The notes under the pieces: generated by a model
Told to the model about the DNA's origin: nothing
The model's input: the letters and a program-made list of their open reading frames with translations, nothing else
The model's database searches: none
Shown: positions 18,672 to 27,500 of the stretch, piece by piece
Numbering within the stretch: position 1 is the first letter of the stretch
How the letters are laid out: each line of letters starts with the position of its first letter
DNA from: Gammaproteobacteria bacterium
Lineage (GTDB): Bacteria > Pseudomonadota > Gammaproteobacteria > Steroidobacterales > GCA-2729495
Assembly: GCA_015709695.1 (NCBI GenBank)
Contig: CP054183.1
Coordinates: 1,910,992-1,974,991, forward strand
Direction of reading: 5' to 3'
DNA: 64,000 nt
Position numbers and translations under genes: made by a program

Positions 18672-19609
18672 GGCTGCGGCATCCCGGTGGCGGCGTAGGC
18701 CCGGCGGGCAAAGGTGGCCACGTCGCGATCGAAGGCGGCAGGTTGCTCCGCGAACGTCGCATGGCCCGCACCGGCGTAGACGCGCACCTCGGCCGCGGGC
18801 AGGCCTGCGGCCACCGCCTCGACCTGCGCCGGCGGCGCAACGGCATCCGCGCTGCCGACGATGAACAGCAACGGCAGCCTGAGCCGCGCGGCGAGGTCGG
18901 TGTTGTCGAGGTTCCAGCCGCTCATGTGCCGGCGCACGTAGGCCGGGAGCATCAGCGTGCTGGCCGACATGACGCGGGCGATGTCCTCCGGCAGCGGCTG
19001 CGCAGCCATCCGGCCCGGGGCCTGCCGGGCCTGGGCGATGGCCTGGTCGATGTCCAGCGGATAGGCGGCCGCGGCGGAACGGCCGGTCGCCAGCCTTGCC
19101 TCGAGGCCCGGATCGATTTCCGCGGTCGCCAGCCCGCCGTGGGATCCGGCCAGCACCAGGCCCGCGACGGCAGCCACGCCCTGCACCCGCAGGTAGTCCA
19201 TGGCCCAGTAACCACCGGCCGACCAGCCGACGATGACCACCGGCCGGGTCACGCCGCTGGCGTGCAGGACGGCGGCGAGATCCCCGGCCCAGGGCGCCGG
19301 ACCGGCATAGGCCGCGTCGGTCCAGGGCTTGCCCGAGCAGCCGTGGCCACGCATGTCGGGCGCGATCAGCCGGAAGTCGCGGGCCAGCTCGCCACCGAAC
19401 TGGCGCGCGAACACGGCATGTGACTGCCCGAATCCATGCAGCAGGAGAAGCACCGGACCCTGCGGGTCACCGGCTTCGGCCACGCAGATCGGCACACCGT
19501 CCGTGCCCGCCACCAGCCTGGTCTGCGGACCGGCCCCGGCCGCCGTCGCCGCCAGCAGCACAGCCAGCAGGGCGGACGCAAAGCAATGCGGGCGGGCGAA
19601 TGCGGGCAT
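18668..19609 (-). CDS. Exported alpha/beta hydrolase
   Basis: Protein of 313 residues with a signal peptide (ASALLAVLLAATAAGAG) and an alpha/beta hydrolase fold: LLLLHGFGQSHAVF, MRGHGCSGKP, nucleophile elbow VVIVGWSAGGYWAM, acid in LLFIVGSADAV, and His in YAGAGHATFAEQP. The start ATG at 19609 begins the signal peptide; the frame is open upstream but not signal-like. It is upstream of and coupled to the second hydrolase, and divergent from a TonB receptor, suggesting uptake and hydrolysis of the same ester-like nutrient. Confidence 0.88.
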   Translation of the reverse strand: MPAFARPHCFASALLAVLLAATAAGAGPQTRLVAGTDGVPICVAEAGDPQGPVLLLLHGFGQSHAVFARQFGGELARDFRLIAPDMRGHGCSGKPWTDAAYAGPAPWAGDLAAVLHASGVTRPVVIVGWSAGGYWAMDYLRVQGVAAVAGLVLAGSHGGLATAEIDPGLEARLATGRSAAAAYPLDIDQAIAQARQAPGRMAAQPLPEDIARVMSASTLMLPAYVRRHMSGWNLDNTDLAARLRLPLLFIVGSADAVAPPAQVEAVAAGLPAAEVRVYAGAGHATFAEQPAAFDRDVATFARRAYAATGMPQP

Positions 19610-19784
19610 GCGCTGCCTCCGGGCTGCGAATCGACCGGCGCAGGGTTGCCCAGTTTGTGCGGCATGTCCAGCCGGGTAGTGCCTGCCCCGCTGGCGGGTC
19701 ATCATCGGGTGGGGACATTCCACGGTTGCGGCGAACCGGTTGCGCAGCGGATCATGGCGGCCGGTTTTCGGGGGGAGGTTGCAC

Positions 19785-22109
19785 ATGTTGCTGACCGTCT
19801 TCGCGGCCGCTGCCGCGGCGCTCGGCACCCAGGCGGTCACCGGGCTGCCCGCCCCTGCCTCGCACGCTGCGGAGATGCCGGAGATCATCGTCACGGCACG
19901 CAAGCGCGAGGAGAACATCCTCGAAGTCCCGGTCGCCATCACTGCCTTCCCTGCCAGCAGCATCGAAGCACTGGGCCTGGCGGATCTCGGCGACATTGCG
20001 CGCTTCACCCCGGGCTTCGCGCTGAACTCCGCAACCGGCCGCCAGCCGGCCTCCTACCGGCCGGTGTTCCGCGGCGTCACCACCATGCGCAACGGCGTCG
20101 CCAACTCCAACGCCGGCAACACCTTCGTCGACGGCGTCTACGTCGGCGCGGCGCTGCTCACCACGGACCTCGACAACCTCGAGCGCGTGGAGATCCTGCG
20201 CGGCCCGCAGTCGGCGCAGTTCGGCCGCAACACCTATGTCGGTGCGGTGAACTACGTGACACGCAAGCCGTCCGCGCAGCTCGAAGGCCAGCTGAAGGCG
20301 GGCATTGCCGAGCACGACAGCCGGGATTTCTCGGGCTGGGTCAGCGGCCCGCTCGGCACGCAACGCCTGCGATACTCCCTCGGCGCCGGGCACCACGAGT
20401 ACGGTGGCGAGTGGACCAACCAGCGCGATGACAGCGACATCGGCGGCGAAGTATCCGACGAGGTCTCGGCGAAGCTGCTGTTCGAGGCCGCCGAAGGGCT
20501 GGAGATCACGCTGAAGCTGGGCTGGCAGGGCACGGACGACGACCACTACGCCATGTACCTGCAGCCTTCCACGCTGAACAACTGCTGCTTCCGCTCGGCC
20601 GAGGCGCCACGGGCGCGCGAATACTTCGTCGGCAAGGCCATGCCCGAGGACCAGGTCAACCTCTATACGGACCTGCTGGAGCAGCACGGCGGTGCCGGCA
20701 CCGAACTCGACCGGCGGCTGGGCAGCCTCGCGGTGGACTGGCAGCTGGCCGGTTTCACCCTCACCAGTCTCACCGGCTTCATCCGCGACGAGTACAGCCA
20801 GGGGTACGACACCTCGCAGGCGGGCTACGACCCGAGCGTGCCGCGCACCTTCACCTGCGCCACGCCGATGCCACCGTTCCTGCCGCCGCGTGGCAGTTTC
20901 CTGCTGCACGAGCGCATGGATTACGACGACTTCTCGCAGGAGATCAGGCTGTCGTCGGATGCCGCGGGCCCGCTGCGCTTCACCGCCGGCGCCTATTACT
21001 ACAAGGGCGAAGCCGAAGTCGCGGCGCGCGATCGCATCGATCCCTGCATCAACGAGGCATTCGCCGTGGATCGGGAGCGCGACGAGGTCGAGAACCGCGC
21101 GGTGTTCGGCGCGCTTGCCTGGGACTTCGCCGAGCGCTGGACGGCCGGCGTCGAGTTGCGCTGGGCGGAGGACAAGGTGACCGTCACCAACCTGCCGGTG
21201 AACGCGCCGTCCGCCCGCTACCGCACGGTGCCGGAGAACATCACGCCGCGCTTCACCCTGGACTGGCGGCCGCTGGACTCGACGACCTACTACATCAACG
21301 TCTCCAAGGGCACCAAGCCGCCTGACTTCAACCCGCGCGTACCGGACGAACGCTACCGCGCCGTGGACGAGGAAAGCGCCTGGAACTACGAGATCGGCAT
21401 GAAGGCGCTGCTGCCGGAGCAGGGCCTGAGCCTGGCACTGGCCGCCTACCGGCTCGACGTGGAGAACCAGCAGGTCACCGAGCTGCTGGAGATACCGGGT
21501 GTGGGCACCGCCTCCATCCTCACCAACGCCGGGCGCACCCGGGTCTGGGGCCTGGAAGCCGAGGCCAGCGCCGCGCTCGGCGAGAACCTCACGTTGCGCG
21601 GGACGTACAGCTGGACCGACTCCGAGATCAGGGAGTGGACCAGCCAGGAAGAGGCCGACCTGCGCGGCAGCGATGGCAGCTTCGCCGAGAACGAGGCGCT
21701 CGGCAGCGTGGCCGGCCATGATTCGCCGCGCGTGCCGAAGCACATGGCCTCGCTGGTGCTGCGCTACCAGCGCCCGCTGACGCCGACGCTGGACTGGTAC
21801 GGGAGCGTCGACTACAGCTTCGAATCGTCCCGGTATGCCGCCGAGGACAACCTCATCGAAACCGGCGACCGCAGCCTGGTCGGCCTGCGTGCCGGCCTGA
21901 TCCGCGAGCGCTGGGATTTTTCCTTCTGGGCGAAGAACCTGCTCGATGACGACACGCCGGTGGACGTCCTGCGCTTCTTCGATGGCCGCTACGAGACCTT
22001 GCCCCCATACCCGTACCAGGGCTCGCGGCCGAGCAGCACGCCACGCGGCTTCGCGATCCCGCTGCCACGCGGCCGGCAACTGGGCGCCACCGTCTCCTAC
22101 CGTTTCTGA
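19785..22109 (+). CDS. TonB-dependent outer-membrane receptor
   Basis: Protein of 774 residues: signal peptide (MLLTVFAAAAAALG), a TonB box-like segment MPEIIVTARKREENILEVPV, plug domain with LERVEILRGPQSAQFGRNT, and a 22-strand barrel ending in the terminal aromatic signature (ATVSYRF). This plug start (VTARKREE) is typical of the large receptor class in Caulobacter, Sphingomonas and steroid degraders, which import hydrophobic or plant compounds rather than siderophores. Start at 19785 follows GGGGGGAGGTTGCAC. A Cys pair (NNCCF) and DPC suggest disulfides in loops. Confidence 0.93.
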   Translation: MLLTVFAAAAAALGTQAVTGLPAPASHAAEMPEIIVTARKREENILEVPVAITAFPASSIEALGLADLGDIARFTPGFALNSATGRQPASYRPVFRGVTTMRNGVANSNAGNTFVDGVYVGAALLTTDLDNLERVEILRGPQSAQFGRNTYVGAVNYVTRKPSAQLEGQLKAGIAEHDSRDFSGWVSGPLGTQRLRYSLGAGHHEYGGEWTNQRDDSDIGGEVSDEVSAKLLFEAAEGLEITLKLGWQGTDDDHYAMYLQPSTLNNCCFRSAEAPRAREYFVGKAMPEDQVNLYTDLLEQHGGAGTELDRRLGSLAVDWQLAGFTLTSLTGFIRDEYSQGYDTSQAGYDPSVPRTFTCATPMPPFLPPRGSFLLHERMDYDDFSQEIRLSSDAAGPLRFTAGAYYYKGEAEVAARDRIDPCINEAFAVDRERDEVENRAVFGALAWDFAERWTAGVELRWAEDKVTVTNLPVNAPSARYRTVPENITPRFTLDWRPLDSTTYYINVSKGTKPPDFNPRVPDERYRAVDEESAWNYEIGMKALLPEQGLSLALAAYRLDVENQQVTELLEIPGVGTASILTNAGRTRVWGLEAEASAALGENLTLRGTYSWTDSEIREWTSQEEADLRGSDGSFAENEALGSVAGHDSPRVPKHMASLVLRYQRPLTPTLDWYGSVDYSFESSRYAAEDNLIETGDRSLVGLRAGLIRERWDFSFWAKNLLDDDTPVDVLRFFDGRYETLPPYPYQGSRPSSTPRGFAIPLPRGRQLGATVSYRF

Positions 22110-22134
22110 GCGGGGCGCAAGCCGTCATCCGCGC

Positions 22135-23235
22135 TCAGCGCGGCGCGACCTGTCCCGGGCGGATCCCGCGCGCACCGGCGAGCAGCAGCGTCAGCACGAA
22201 CAGCAGCAGCGCCACCGCAGTGAGCAGGCCGCCGCCGGCGCGGGCCCCGAAGGAACCGGCGAGATCGCCACCGATGCGCAGGGCCACCGAGAGATGCAGC
22301 AACACCAGCGGCAGGTAGAACGCGGCGCCGTAGGACAGGCGCAGGCCGAGTACCGCCGGAATGATGATCAGCGCATGGCCGAACACCATCGACAGAACGA
22401 AGCCGATCAGCACGGCATGCAGGCCGGCGTCGTAGCCCGGGCTGCCCGGTAGCAGCCCGCCATCCAGCAGCAGGATCACCGCGCCGATGCCCAGCCAGGC
22501 ATAGCCCAGCAACAGGCAGGCGGCGATGAAGCGCGTCAGGCCGCGCTCGCGGATGGTGCGTCGCGCGATGTCCTGGCGCAGCAGCCAGGCCGCCAGCGCC
22601 AGCAGGGCGAAGGCGAACCCGGCCCCACCCACACCCACACCGGCTGCGACCGCCACGGCCCCGGCCAGCAGCAGCACGGCAATGCCGGCGAACACACGCC
22701 GGGCCCGCGGCGAGGGTGGCAGGAAGCGCGACAGCTCGAGCCGCTCGCCGGCGATGGTGAGCACCAGGAAGGCCACCCATAGCGGCACGACCGCGGGCAC
22801 CGGCCATCCGGCCAGTTCCAGCGCGCTGCCGGCCGCCCAGGCCGCGGCACCGGCGAACAGTGTCAGCGTGAACAGCGCGGGCTGGCGCAGACAGACCTGC
22901 AGGCTCGCCGCGGAGAGCAGCACACCGCCTGCCAGCATCAAGGCTGGCGCCAGCGGCGCCCCGGCACCAGCCAGCAGCGCCAGGCCACCGAGCCCGGCGG
23001 ACAGCGGCGCCAGGTAGGCCCAGCGCATGCCCAGCGCCACGGCACGCTCCAGGCTGATGACCGTGCCGAAGAAGCCGCAGATCATCAGCGGCCCGTGGTC
23101 CAGCACGGTCGCCGCGCCGGGCGCGGGCAGCGCCCAGCCCAGGCGGACCAGGCCCGCCTCGATGCCGGCGGCCAGCGAGAGCATGCCGAGGACCAGCAGT
23201 GGAACCCGCCAGCCCCGCCCCAGGTCCCGCGTCAT
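22135..23235 (-). CDS. Polytopic membrane protein, NnrS-like in outline
   Basis: Membrane protein of 366 residues with about 12 hydrophobic segments. Conserved-looking His residues sit in membrane segments: VLDHGPLMICGFFG, GLHAVLIGFVLSMVFGHALI and VLLHLSVAL. This pattern recalls NnrS and heme-copper proteins, but I do not see enough to name it. The ATG overlaps the stop of the MIP18-family gene by 1 nt (TGATG), so the two are translated together. Placed at the edge of the nitrogen-oxide island, a role in NO or heme metabolism is possible but inferred. Confidence 0.75.
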   Translation of the reverse strand: MTRDLGRGWRVPLLVLGMLSLAAGIEAGLVRLGWALPAPGAATVLDHGPLMICGFFGTVISLERAVALGMRWAYLAPLSAGLGGLALLAGAGAPLAPALMLAGGVLLSAASLQVCLRQPALFTLTLFAGAAAWAAGSALELAGWPVPAVVPLWVAFLVLTIAGERLELSRFLPPSPRARRVFAGIAVLLLAGAVAVAAGVGVGGAGFAFALLALAAWLLRQDIARRTIRERGLTRFIAACLLLGYAWLGIGAVILLLDGGLLPGSPGYDAGLHAVLIGFVLSMVFGHALIIIPAVLGLRLSYGAAFYLPLVLLHLSVALRIGGDLAGSFGARAGGGLLTAVALLLFVLTLLLAGARGIRPGQVAPR

Positions 23236-23555
23236 CACCAGCCGAAGTGCTGGCGTGCCTGCCCGCTCATCATCGACGGCTCCCAGGGCGGCTCCCAGAC
23301 CAGCCGGGTGGCGATGTCGGTGCCGGGCGGCAGCGCCGCCGCGAGCACGCCACGGATGTCGTCCTCGATCATCGCGCTCATCGGGCAGGAGGGCGTCGTC
23401 ATGGTGAAGTCGACCTCGACGCGGTTGCCGGCGAAGCGGATGTCGTAGACGAGCCCGAGCTCGACGATGTCCAGGCCCACCTCCGGATCGACCACCTGCC
23501 TGAGCGACTGGCGCAGTGACTCGGCGGTTGGAGTACCGGCCGGTTGATCGGGCAT
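23235..23555 (-). CDS. MIP18/DUF59 family metal-sulfur cluster assembly protein
   Basis: Protein of 106 residues with the DUF59 fold: LRQVVDPEVGLDIVELGLVY, VDFTMTTPSCPMSAMI (the CPM Cys is the usual conserved one) and a C-terminal LVWEPPWEPSMMS. The family (PaaD, SufT, MIP18) helps insert Fe-S clusters into client proteins. Here it is coupled to a polytopic membrane protein and lies next to a region rich in Fe-S enzymes. Start ATG at 23555 chosen over longer upstream options. Confidence 0.9.
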   Translation of the reverse strand: MPDQPAGTPTAESLRQSLRQVVDPEVGLDIVELGLVYDIRFAGNRVEVDFTMTTPSCPMSAMIEDDIRGVLAAALPPGTDIATRLVWEPPWEPSMMSGQARQHFGW

Positions 23556-23705
23556 CCTGGCACCATGACAGGGGGTCAGCTGGAACGGGTCCGAGGATAG
23601 CATGCCGGCCCCGGGCCGGAACCGGCCGTAGGCGGGTGTCGGGCCGCCGTGACAGAACAATAGGTACTTCTACAGCTAGGCCCCTGCCCGCCCGTGGAGG
23701 CGACA

Positions 23706-24482
23706 ATGGCGGGCATGGACATCACGGCCCAGGACATCCGCGACTTCAGGCAACGCGGCTATTGCGTGCGTCGCGGCTTTTTCGATGCCGCAGACATGCG
23801 CAGCATGTCCGACTACCTCGACAGGTTGCGCAGCAACCCGCCACGCGAAGGCGCCGAGGCCTGCTACTACGAGGAAAGCCCGCTCTCCGGGGAAACGCTG
23901 CTGGTGCGGGCCGAGCATATCCTCGGCGACCACAACCCGCAGATGACCCGGCTGATGCTGTCGCCGCGGGTCATGGATGCCCTCGCGGCGCTGCTCGGCG
24001 AGCGCGCGGTGCTGTTCAAGGAAAAGGTCAACTTCAAGCTGCCCGGCTGCCGCGCGGACAAGCTTCACCAGGACCAGGCCGCCGGCTGGAATGCCTACGC
24101 CGACTTCTTCGTCACCATGGCAATCGTGGTGGACGCCAACCGCAAGGACAACGCCGCCCTGAGCTTCCTTGCCACCGGCAACTACGAGCGCGCGCTCATG
24201 GGCCCGGAGTGGCAGCCGCTCACCGAGGCCGATCCGCCCTACGAGCCGGCCGGGGACTACCAGCTGCTGGAGGCCGACCCGGGCGACGTGGTGTTCTTCG
24301 ATTGCTACGTGCCCCACGGTTCACCGCCGAATACCAGCAATCGCCAGCGGCGCAACATCTACCTGACCTTCAACCGCGAATCGGCCGGCGACCTGCGCCT
24401 GCGCTACTACCGCGACAAGTGGGCCAGCTATCCGCCCAATCGGCCCGGGCAGGCGCGCAGCACGGGCAGCTATCGCGTCTGA
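23706..24482 (+). CDS. Phytanoyl-CoA dioxygenase family protein
   Basis: Fe(II)/2-oxoglutarate oxygenase of 258 residues. The metal triad is visible as HQD (KLHQDQAAGW, near residue 121) and the distal His in YVPHGSPPNTS; an Arg for 2-oxoglutarate follows (RRNIYLTF). The family hydroxylates acyl-CoA or other lipid substrates using O2. Start at 23706 is set by GGAGG 5 nt upstream. It is divergent from the DUF59 gene. As an O2-dependent enzyme beside the nitrogen-oxide island it is a possible consumer of internally made O2. Confidence 0.87.
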   Translation: MAGMDITAQDIRDFRQRGYCVRRGFFDAADMRSMSDYLDRLRSNPPREGAEACYYEESPLSGETLLVRAEHILGDHNPQMTRLMLSPRVMDALAALLGERAVLFKEKVNFKLPGCRADKLHQDQAAGWNAYADFFVTMAIVVDANRKDNAALSFLATGNYERALMGPEWQPLTEADPPYEPAGDYQLLEADPGDVVFFDCYVPHGSPPNTSNRQRRNIYLTFNRESAGDLRLRYYRDKWASYPPNRPGQARSTGSYRV

Positions 24483-24605
24483 CCGTCCCCCCGTTACGCA
24501 CAATCCGCTACAGCGCCTTCGGCATCCGCCGGCATAGCGTTGCACCAAAGCCTGGAGATGCTGGATTTCCGGGCGGGAACGGCAAGCAGCCGGGGCATCG
24601 CCGAC

Positions 24606-25034
24606 ATGCCGACGCGAACAGGAACAAGGGTTTCGGACAGGAGCGCCCGCCGCCGGGCCAGGGCCTGGCGCGGCCTCGGCGGTCCGCTGGCGGGACTGGC
24701 GACTGCCCTGCTGCTGGTGCCGGCGATCCTCGTCGCCGCCATCCTCGCGGCGCGCCTCATCGGCCGTGCCGCCCTGGCTGCGCTGCGGTTTCCCGCCGCT
24801 GCACCGCCTGCCGTCCCGCTCCCGGCAGCCAGGCCGGTCGCCCGCTATCACCAGTCCGATCGCAGCCTGGTGGCGCAGGCGCGGCGGCCACGCAGCAGCC
24901 ACCAGCATGCGTCCGCCCTGCGGGACTGGCAGTGCCCCGCCTGCGGGATTGCCTCGCACGCTATCCGGCGCCCGACATTCGATGGTGGAAACGCGCGTCC
25001 ATCGTCCGGAAGTGCACGCCGAACCATTCGCTGA
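24606..25034 (+). CDS. Doubtful hypothetical protein with one membrane segment
   Basis: The stretch 24483-24960 has no solid gene. The only candidate is an open frame of about 142 codons from the ATG at 24606 containing one strong hydrophobic segment (LAGLATALLLVPAILVAAIL) and a CPAC pair near the end. It overlaps the convergent hemerythrin gene by 74 nt and turns Arg/Ser-rich there, so it may be spurious or broken. No family recognised. Confidence 0.25.
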   Translation: MPTRTGTRVSDRSARRRARAWRGLGGPLAGLATALLLVPAILVAAILAARLIGRAALAALRFPAAAPPAVPLPAARPVARYHQSDRSLVAQARRPRSSHQHASALRDWQCPACGIASHAIRRPTFDGGNARPSSGSARRTIR

Positions 25035-25365
25035 GGCGCGTGGCGAACCGCTCCTCGACCAGCTCGCCGCCGGCCTCGAAGTCATCCATGATGTCGCGGA
25101 TGTCATCGAGCAGCAGCTCGTGATCACGCTTGTGCTCGGTGAACTGGTCGTAGCCCTGGTCGCGCATGACACGCTCTTCCAGGGCAAAGTGCGCGGAGAC
25201 CTTGGCGAACACTTCCCCCAGCAGGTCCGTCACCACCGACCTGTCGCCCGCCGCATCGAGGCTGGCGACCAGCGTGCGGTTGATCCAGGCGATCAGTTCC
25301 TGGTGCTCGTGGTCGACATCGGCAATGCCGATCGAGAACTCCGGTCGCCAATCGATGCGGGTCAT
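24961..25365 (-). CDS. Bacteriohemerythrin
   Basis: Single-domain hemerythrin of 134 residues. The diiron ligands are in DVDHEHQELIAWIN, HFALEERVM, EHKRDHELLL and WFGVHFRTMD. Hemerythrins bind O2 reversibly, and some bind NO. It is the last gene of the heme-copper enzyme operon, 16 nt after the cytochrome b/Fe-S fusion gene. An O2-binding protein here would fit storage or delivery of O2 made from NO, but that is inference. Start ATG at 25365 (MTRIDWRPEFS). Confidence 0.92.
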   Translation of the reverse strand: MTRIDWRPEFSIGIADVDHEHQELIAWINRTLVASLDAAGDRSVVTDLLGEVFAKVSAHFALEERVMRDQGYDQFTEHKRDHELLLDDIRDIMDDFEAGGELVEERFATRLSEWFGVHFRTMDARFHHRMSGAG

Positions 25366-25381
25366 CTGACGCAACTCGTGC

Positions 25382-27469
25382 CTATCTGAAGGTGAAGCCG
25401 CCCGGCTGCCGGAACTCGACGACCAGGTTCTGGCCAGGGCGAAGGTCGAGGTCCGCGGTGGCGCTGTAGTCGAAACCGGATTCGCGCCCGCTGTCACGGA
25501 GCCGGACCACTGCCTGCCTTGGACCAGCGGGGACCGGGAACCGCTCGAACAGGCTGGAGGGACCGTCGTTCCACAGGCCTGCCGGTTCCTCGGTGCCGGC
25601 AAACACCGTGCGGCCGTCCAGCTCCAGCTCAATGTATACCGGCCAGCGCCCACGCGCGCAATCCACGGGCCGGCGCATGTTGGGTGGCAGCTTGGCCAGT
25701 TCCTCCGGCGTCTGCTTCCGGCACTCCTGCAGGGGACGGCCCGCGTGGCTGAAGGTCAACGTCACCACGGCTTCGTTGTCGCCCCGCAGCGCCACCTCCG
25801 GCCTTGCCGAGAGGAAGCCCAGAGGCCACATGGCCGCGGCCAGCAGCAGGGCCTGCAGCGGCCAGCGCAGCCAGCCGGCGAGGCGCCGCGGCGGCGCCTG
25901 CCAGGCAGTCTGGACCGCGGCGTCGGCAGGCGCAGGGGTGTGCAAGGCCATGTCGCCGCGCCCGGCCAGCGAACCGATGAACCGTTCGACGGCATCCGCC
26001 CTCGCCCCCCGCTGCGCTGCATTCGCCCAGGACAGGGCCACGCGGTCGCGCGGTATGCGCTGGCGCAGGTAGGGATCGCGCGTGGCGGCGACGCGCTGGC
26101 TGGTCCATTCCGTCCCGAGGCGCTGGTAACAGCCGACCTCGTGGCAGCCGGCCAGCATCACGCCGGCCGCCATCTTCCGCGTGATCACCAGGTCGATGAA
26201 CGACGGCGGCACCATGCCCGCGCAGGGCACGTCGACCACGGCCGCCGAGCCGGTCGACGGCTGGGCAACATCCGCCCCGTGCTCGCAGCGGAACACCAGC
26301 ACGCCGGGCTGGCCGGCGAGATTCTGGCAGGCGCTGGCCACGCGGTCGCGCAGCGCCGCGATGCCATGCTCGGGCAGTTCGATCCCCGGCACCAGCGCCG
26401 TGGCGCGCCGGAACGGCGTCGCCGTCGGGCAGGCGCCGGCGCAGATGCCGCAGCTCACGCAGAGATCGGCATCGACGACGGCTTCCTGCGAGAACGGCGC
26501 ACCGTCGCTGCGCGCCTGCATGGTGATCGCGCTGTACGGGCAGTCATCGAAGCAGCGTGCGCAGCCATTGCAGTTGTCGAGGTGGACCACGGCCGGCGCC
26601 GGCCGCCGCAACGGAGGCGCCCAGGGCAGGATGGCCATCAGCACGAGGAAGCCCAGCGAAAGCGCCCAGAGTCCGCCGGCGCCGATGACATCCATCAGCG
26701 GGTAGAACGCCAGGTAGAACCAGTCGAGTCCGACCGAGGCGGCCAGCGCGTCGAGATTGGCGGCACCCTGGCTCAGGGCCGGCTCGACCAGCGACAGCGC
26801 CACCAGGGCCAGCACGGTGGCAATGCTCAGATTGCGCGCCGGATACACCCTGGCATGGCTGTAGCGCTGGATGTGCACCCACATGAACAGCAGCATCAGC
26901 AACGGCGCGGCGATGTGCGCGAAGGCCATGAGCGAGAAGAACCGGCCACTGAGGCCCGCATTGCTGACGAAGTTCCGCGAGATCGGCTCGGCGAAGATCG
27001 GCAGCGCATCCAGCCAGCGCGAGGTGGTCAGCGCCACGTACTGGGCCAGCTGGTCCCAGACCATCCAGTAGCCGGTGATGCCGCAGACGTAGATGAAGCC
27101 GATCAGCAGCAGGCCCGTCACCCAGGCGAACCAGCGCACGCCACGCAGGCGGTCCATGCCGAACTCGCGCAGCATGTGCACGAATGTCACCACCACCAGC
27201 GCGTCCGAGGCATAGCGGTGGATGCTGCGCAGGATGCCGCCAGCCCACCACTGGTCGTGGGTCAGCGCCTCCACCGAGGCATAGGCCTGGGTGACACCGG
27301 TATCGAAGAAGATGTAGAGGTAGATGCCGCTGATGGCAATCAGCCAGAACAGCAGCCAGCCCAGGGCACCGAGCTGCACCAGCGGATTGAGCTGCGGGCC
27401 GCAGACGGCATCGAGACCGCTTTCCAGGCGTTCGAAGCCGCCACGGATCAGGCGCTTCAGCCCGTTCAT
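25382..27469 (-). CDS. Cytochrome b / 2[4Fe-4S] ferredoxin / MvhD-like fusion protein
   Basis: Large redox fusion of 695 residues. Residues 1-300: a cytochrome b6-like N-terminal domain with paired His in helices (SIHRYASDALVVVTFVHML and AFAHIAAPLLMLLFMWVHIQ). Residues about 305-365: two ferredoxin motifs, CNGCARCFDDCP and CVSCGICAGACP. Residues about 390-490: a hydrogenase iron-sulfur subunit (MvhD/FrhD-like) domain with VDVPCAGMVPPSFID and LAGCHEVGCYQR. The C-terminus has one membrane helix and a beta-rich outer domain. It sits 31 nt downstream of the SCO gene in the heme-copper operon. A likely role is electron transfer between the quinone pool and an Fe-S or thiol carrier; partner unknown. 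Confidence 0.85.
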   Translation of the reverse strand: MNGLKRLIRGGFERLESGLDAVCGPQLNPLVQLGALGWLLFWLIAISGIYLYIFFDTGVTQAYASVEALTHDQWWAGGILRSIHRYASDALVVVTFVHMLREFGMDRLRGVRWFAWVTGLLLIGFIYVCGITGYWMVWDQLAQYVALTTSRWLDALPIFAEPISRNFVSNAGLSGRFFSLMAFAHIAAPLLMLLFMWVHIQRYSHARVYPARNLSIATVLALVALSLVEPALSQGAANLDALAASVGLDWFYLAFYPLMDVIGAGGLWALSLGFLVLMAILPWAPPLRRPAPAVVHLDNCNGCARCFDDCPYSAITMQARSDGAPFSQEAVVDADLCVSCGICAGACPTATPFRRATALVPGIELPEHGIAALRDRVASACQNLAGQPGVLVFRCEHGADVAQPSTGSAAVVDVPCAGMVPPSFIDLVITRKMAAGVMLAGCHEVGCYQRLGTEWTSQRVAATRDPYLRQRIPRDRVALSWANAAQRGARADAVERFIGSLAGRGDMALHTPAPADAAVQTAWQAPPRRLAGWLRWPLQALLLAAAMWPLGFLSARPEVALRGDNEAVVTLTFSHAGRPLQECRKQTPEELAKLPPNMRRPVDCARGRWPVYIELELDGRTVFAGTEEPAGLWNDGPSSLFERFPVPAGPRQAVVRLRDSGRESGFDYSATADLDLRPGQNLVVEFRQPGGFTFR

Positions 27470-27500
27470 GCCAGCACTCCCGATACCGGTGCCTGACCGG

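Noticed and set aside
19752-22079. Long minus-strand open frame opposite the TonB receptor
   Set aside because: Shadow of a gene with strong domain evidence; no motif of its own.
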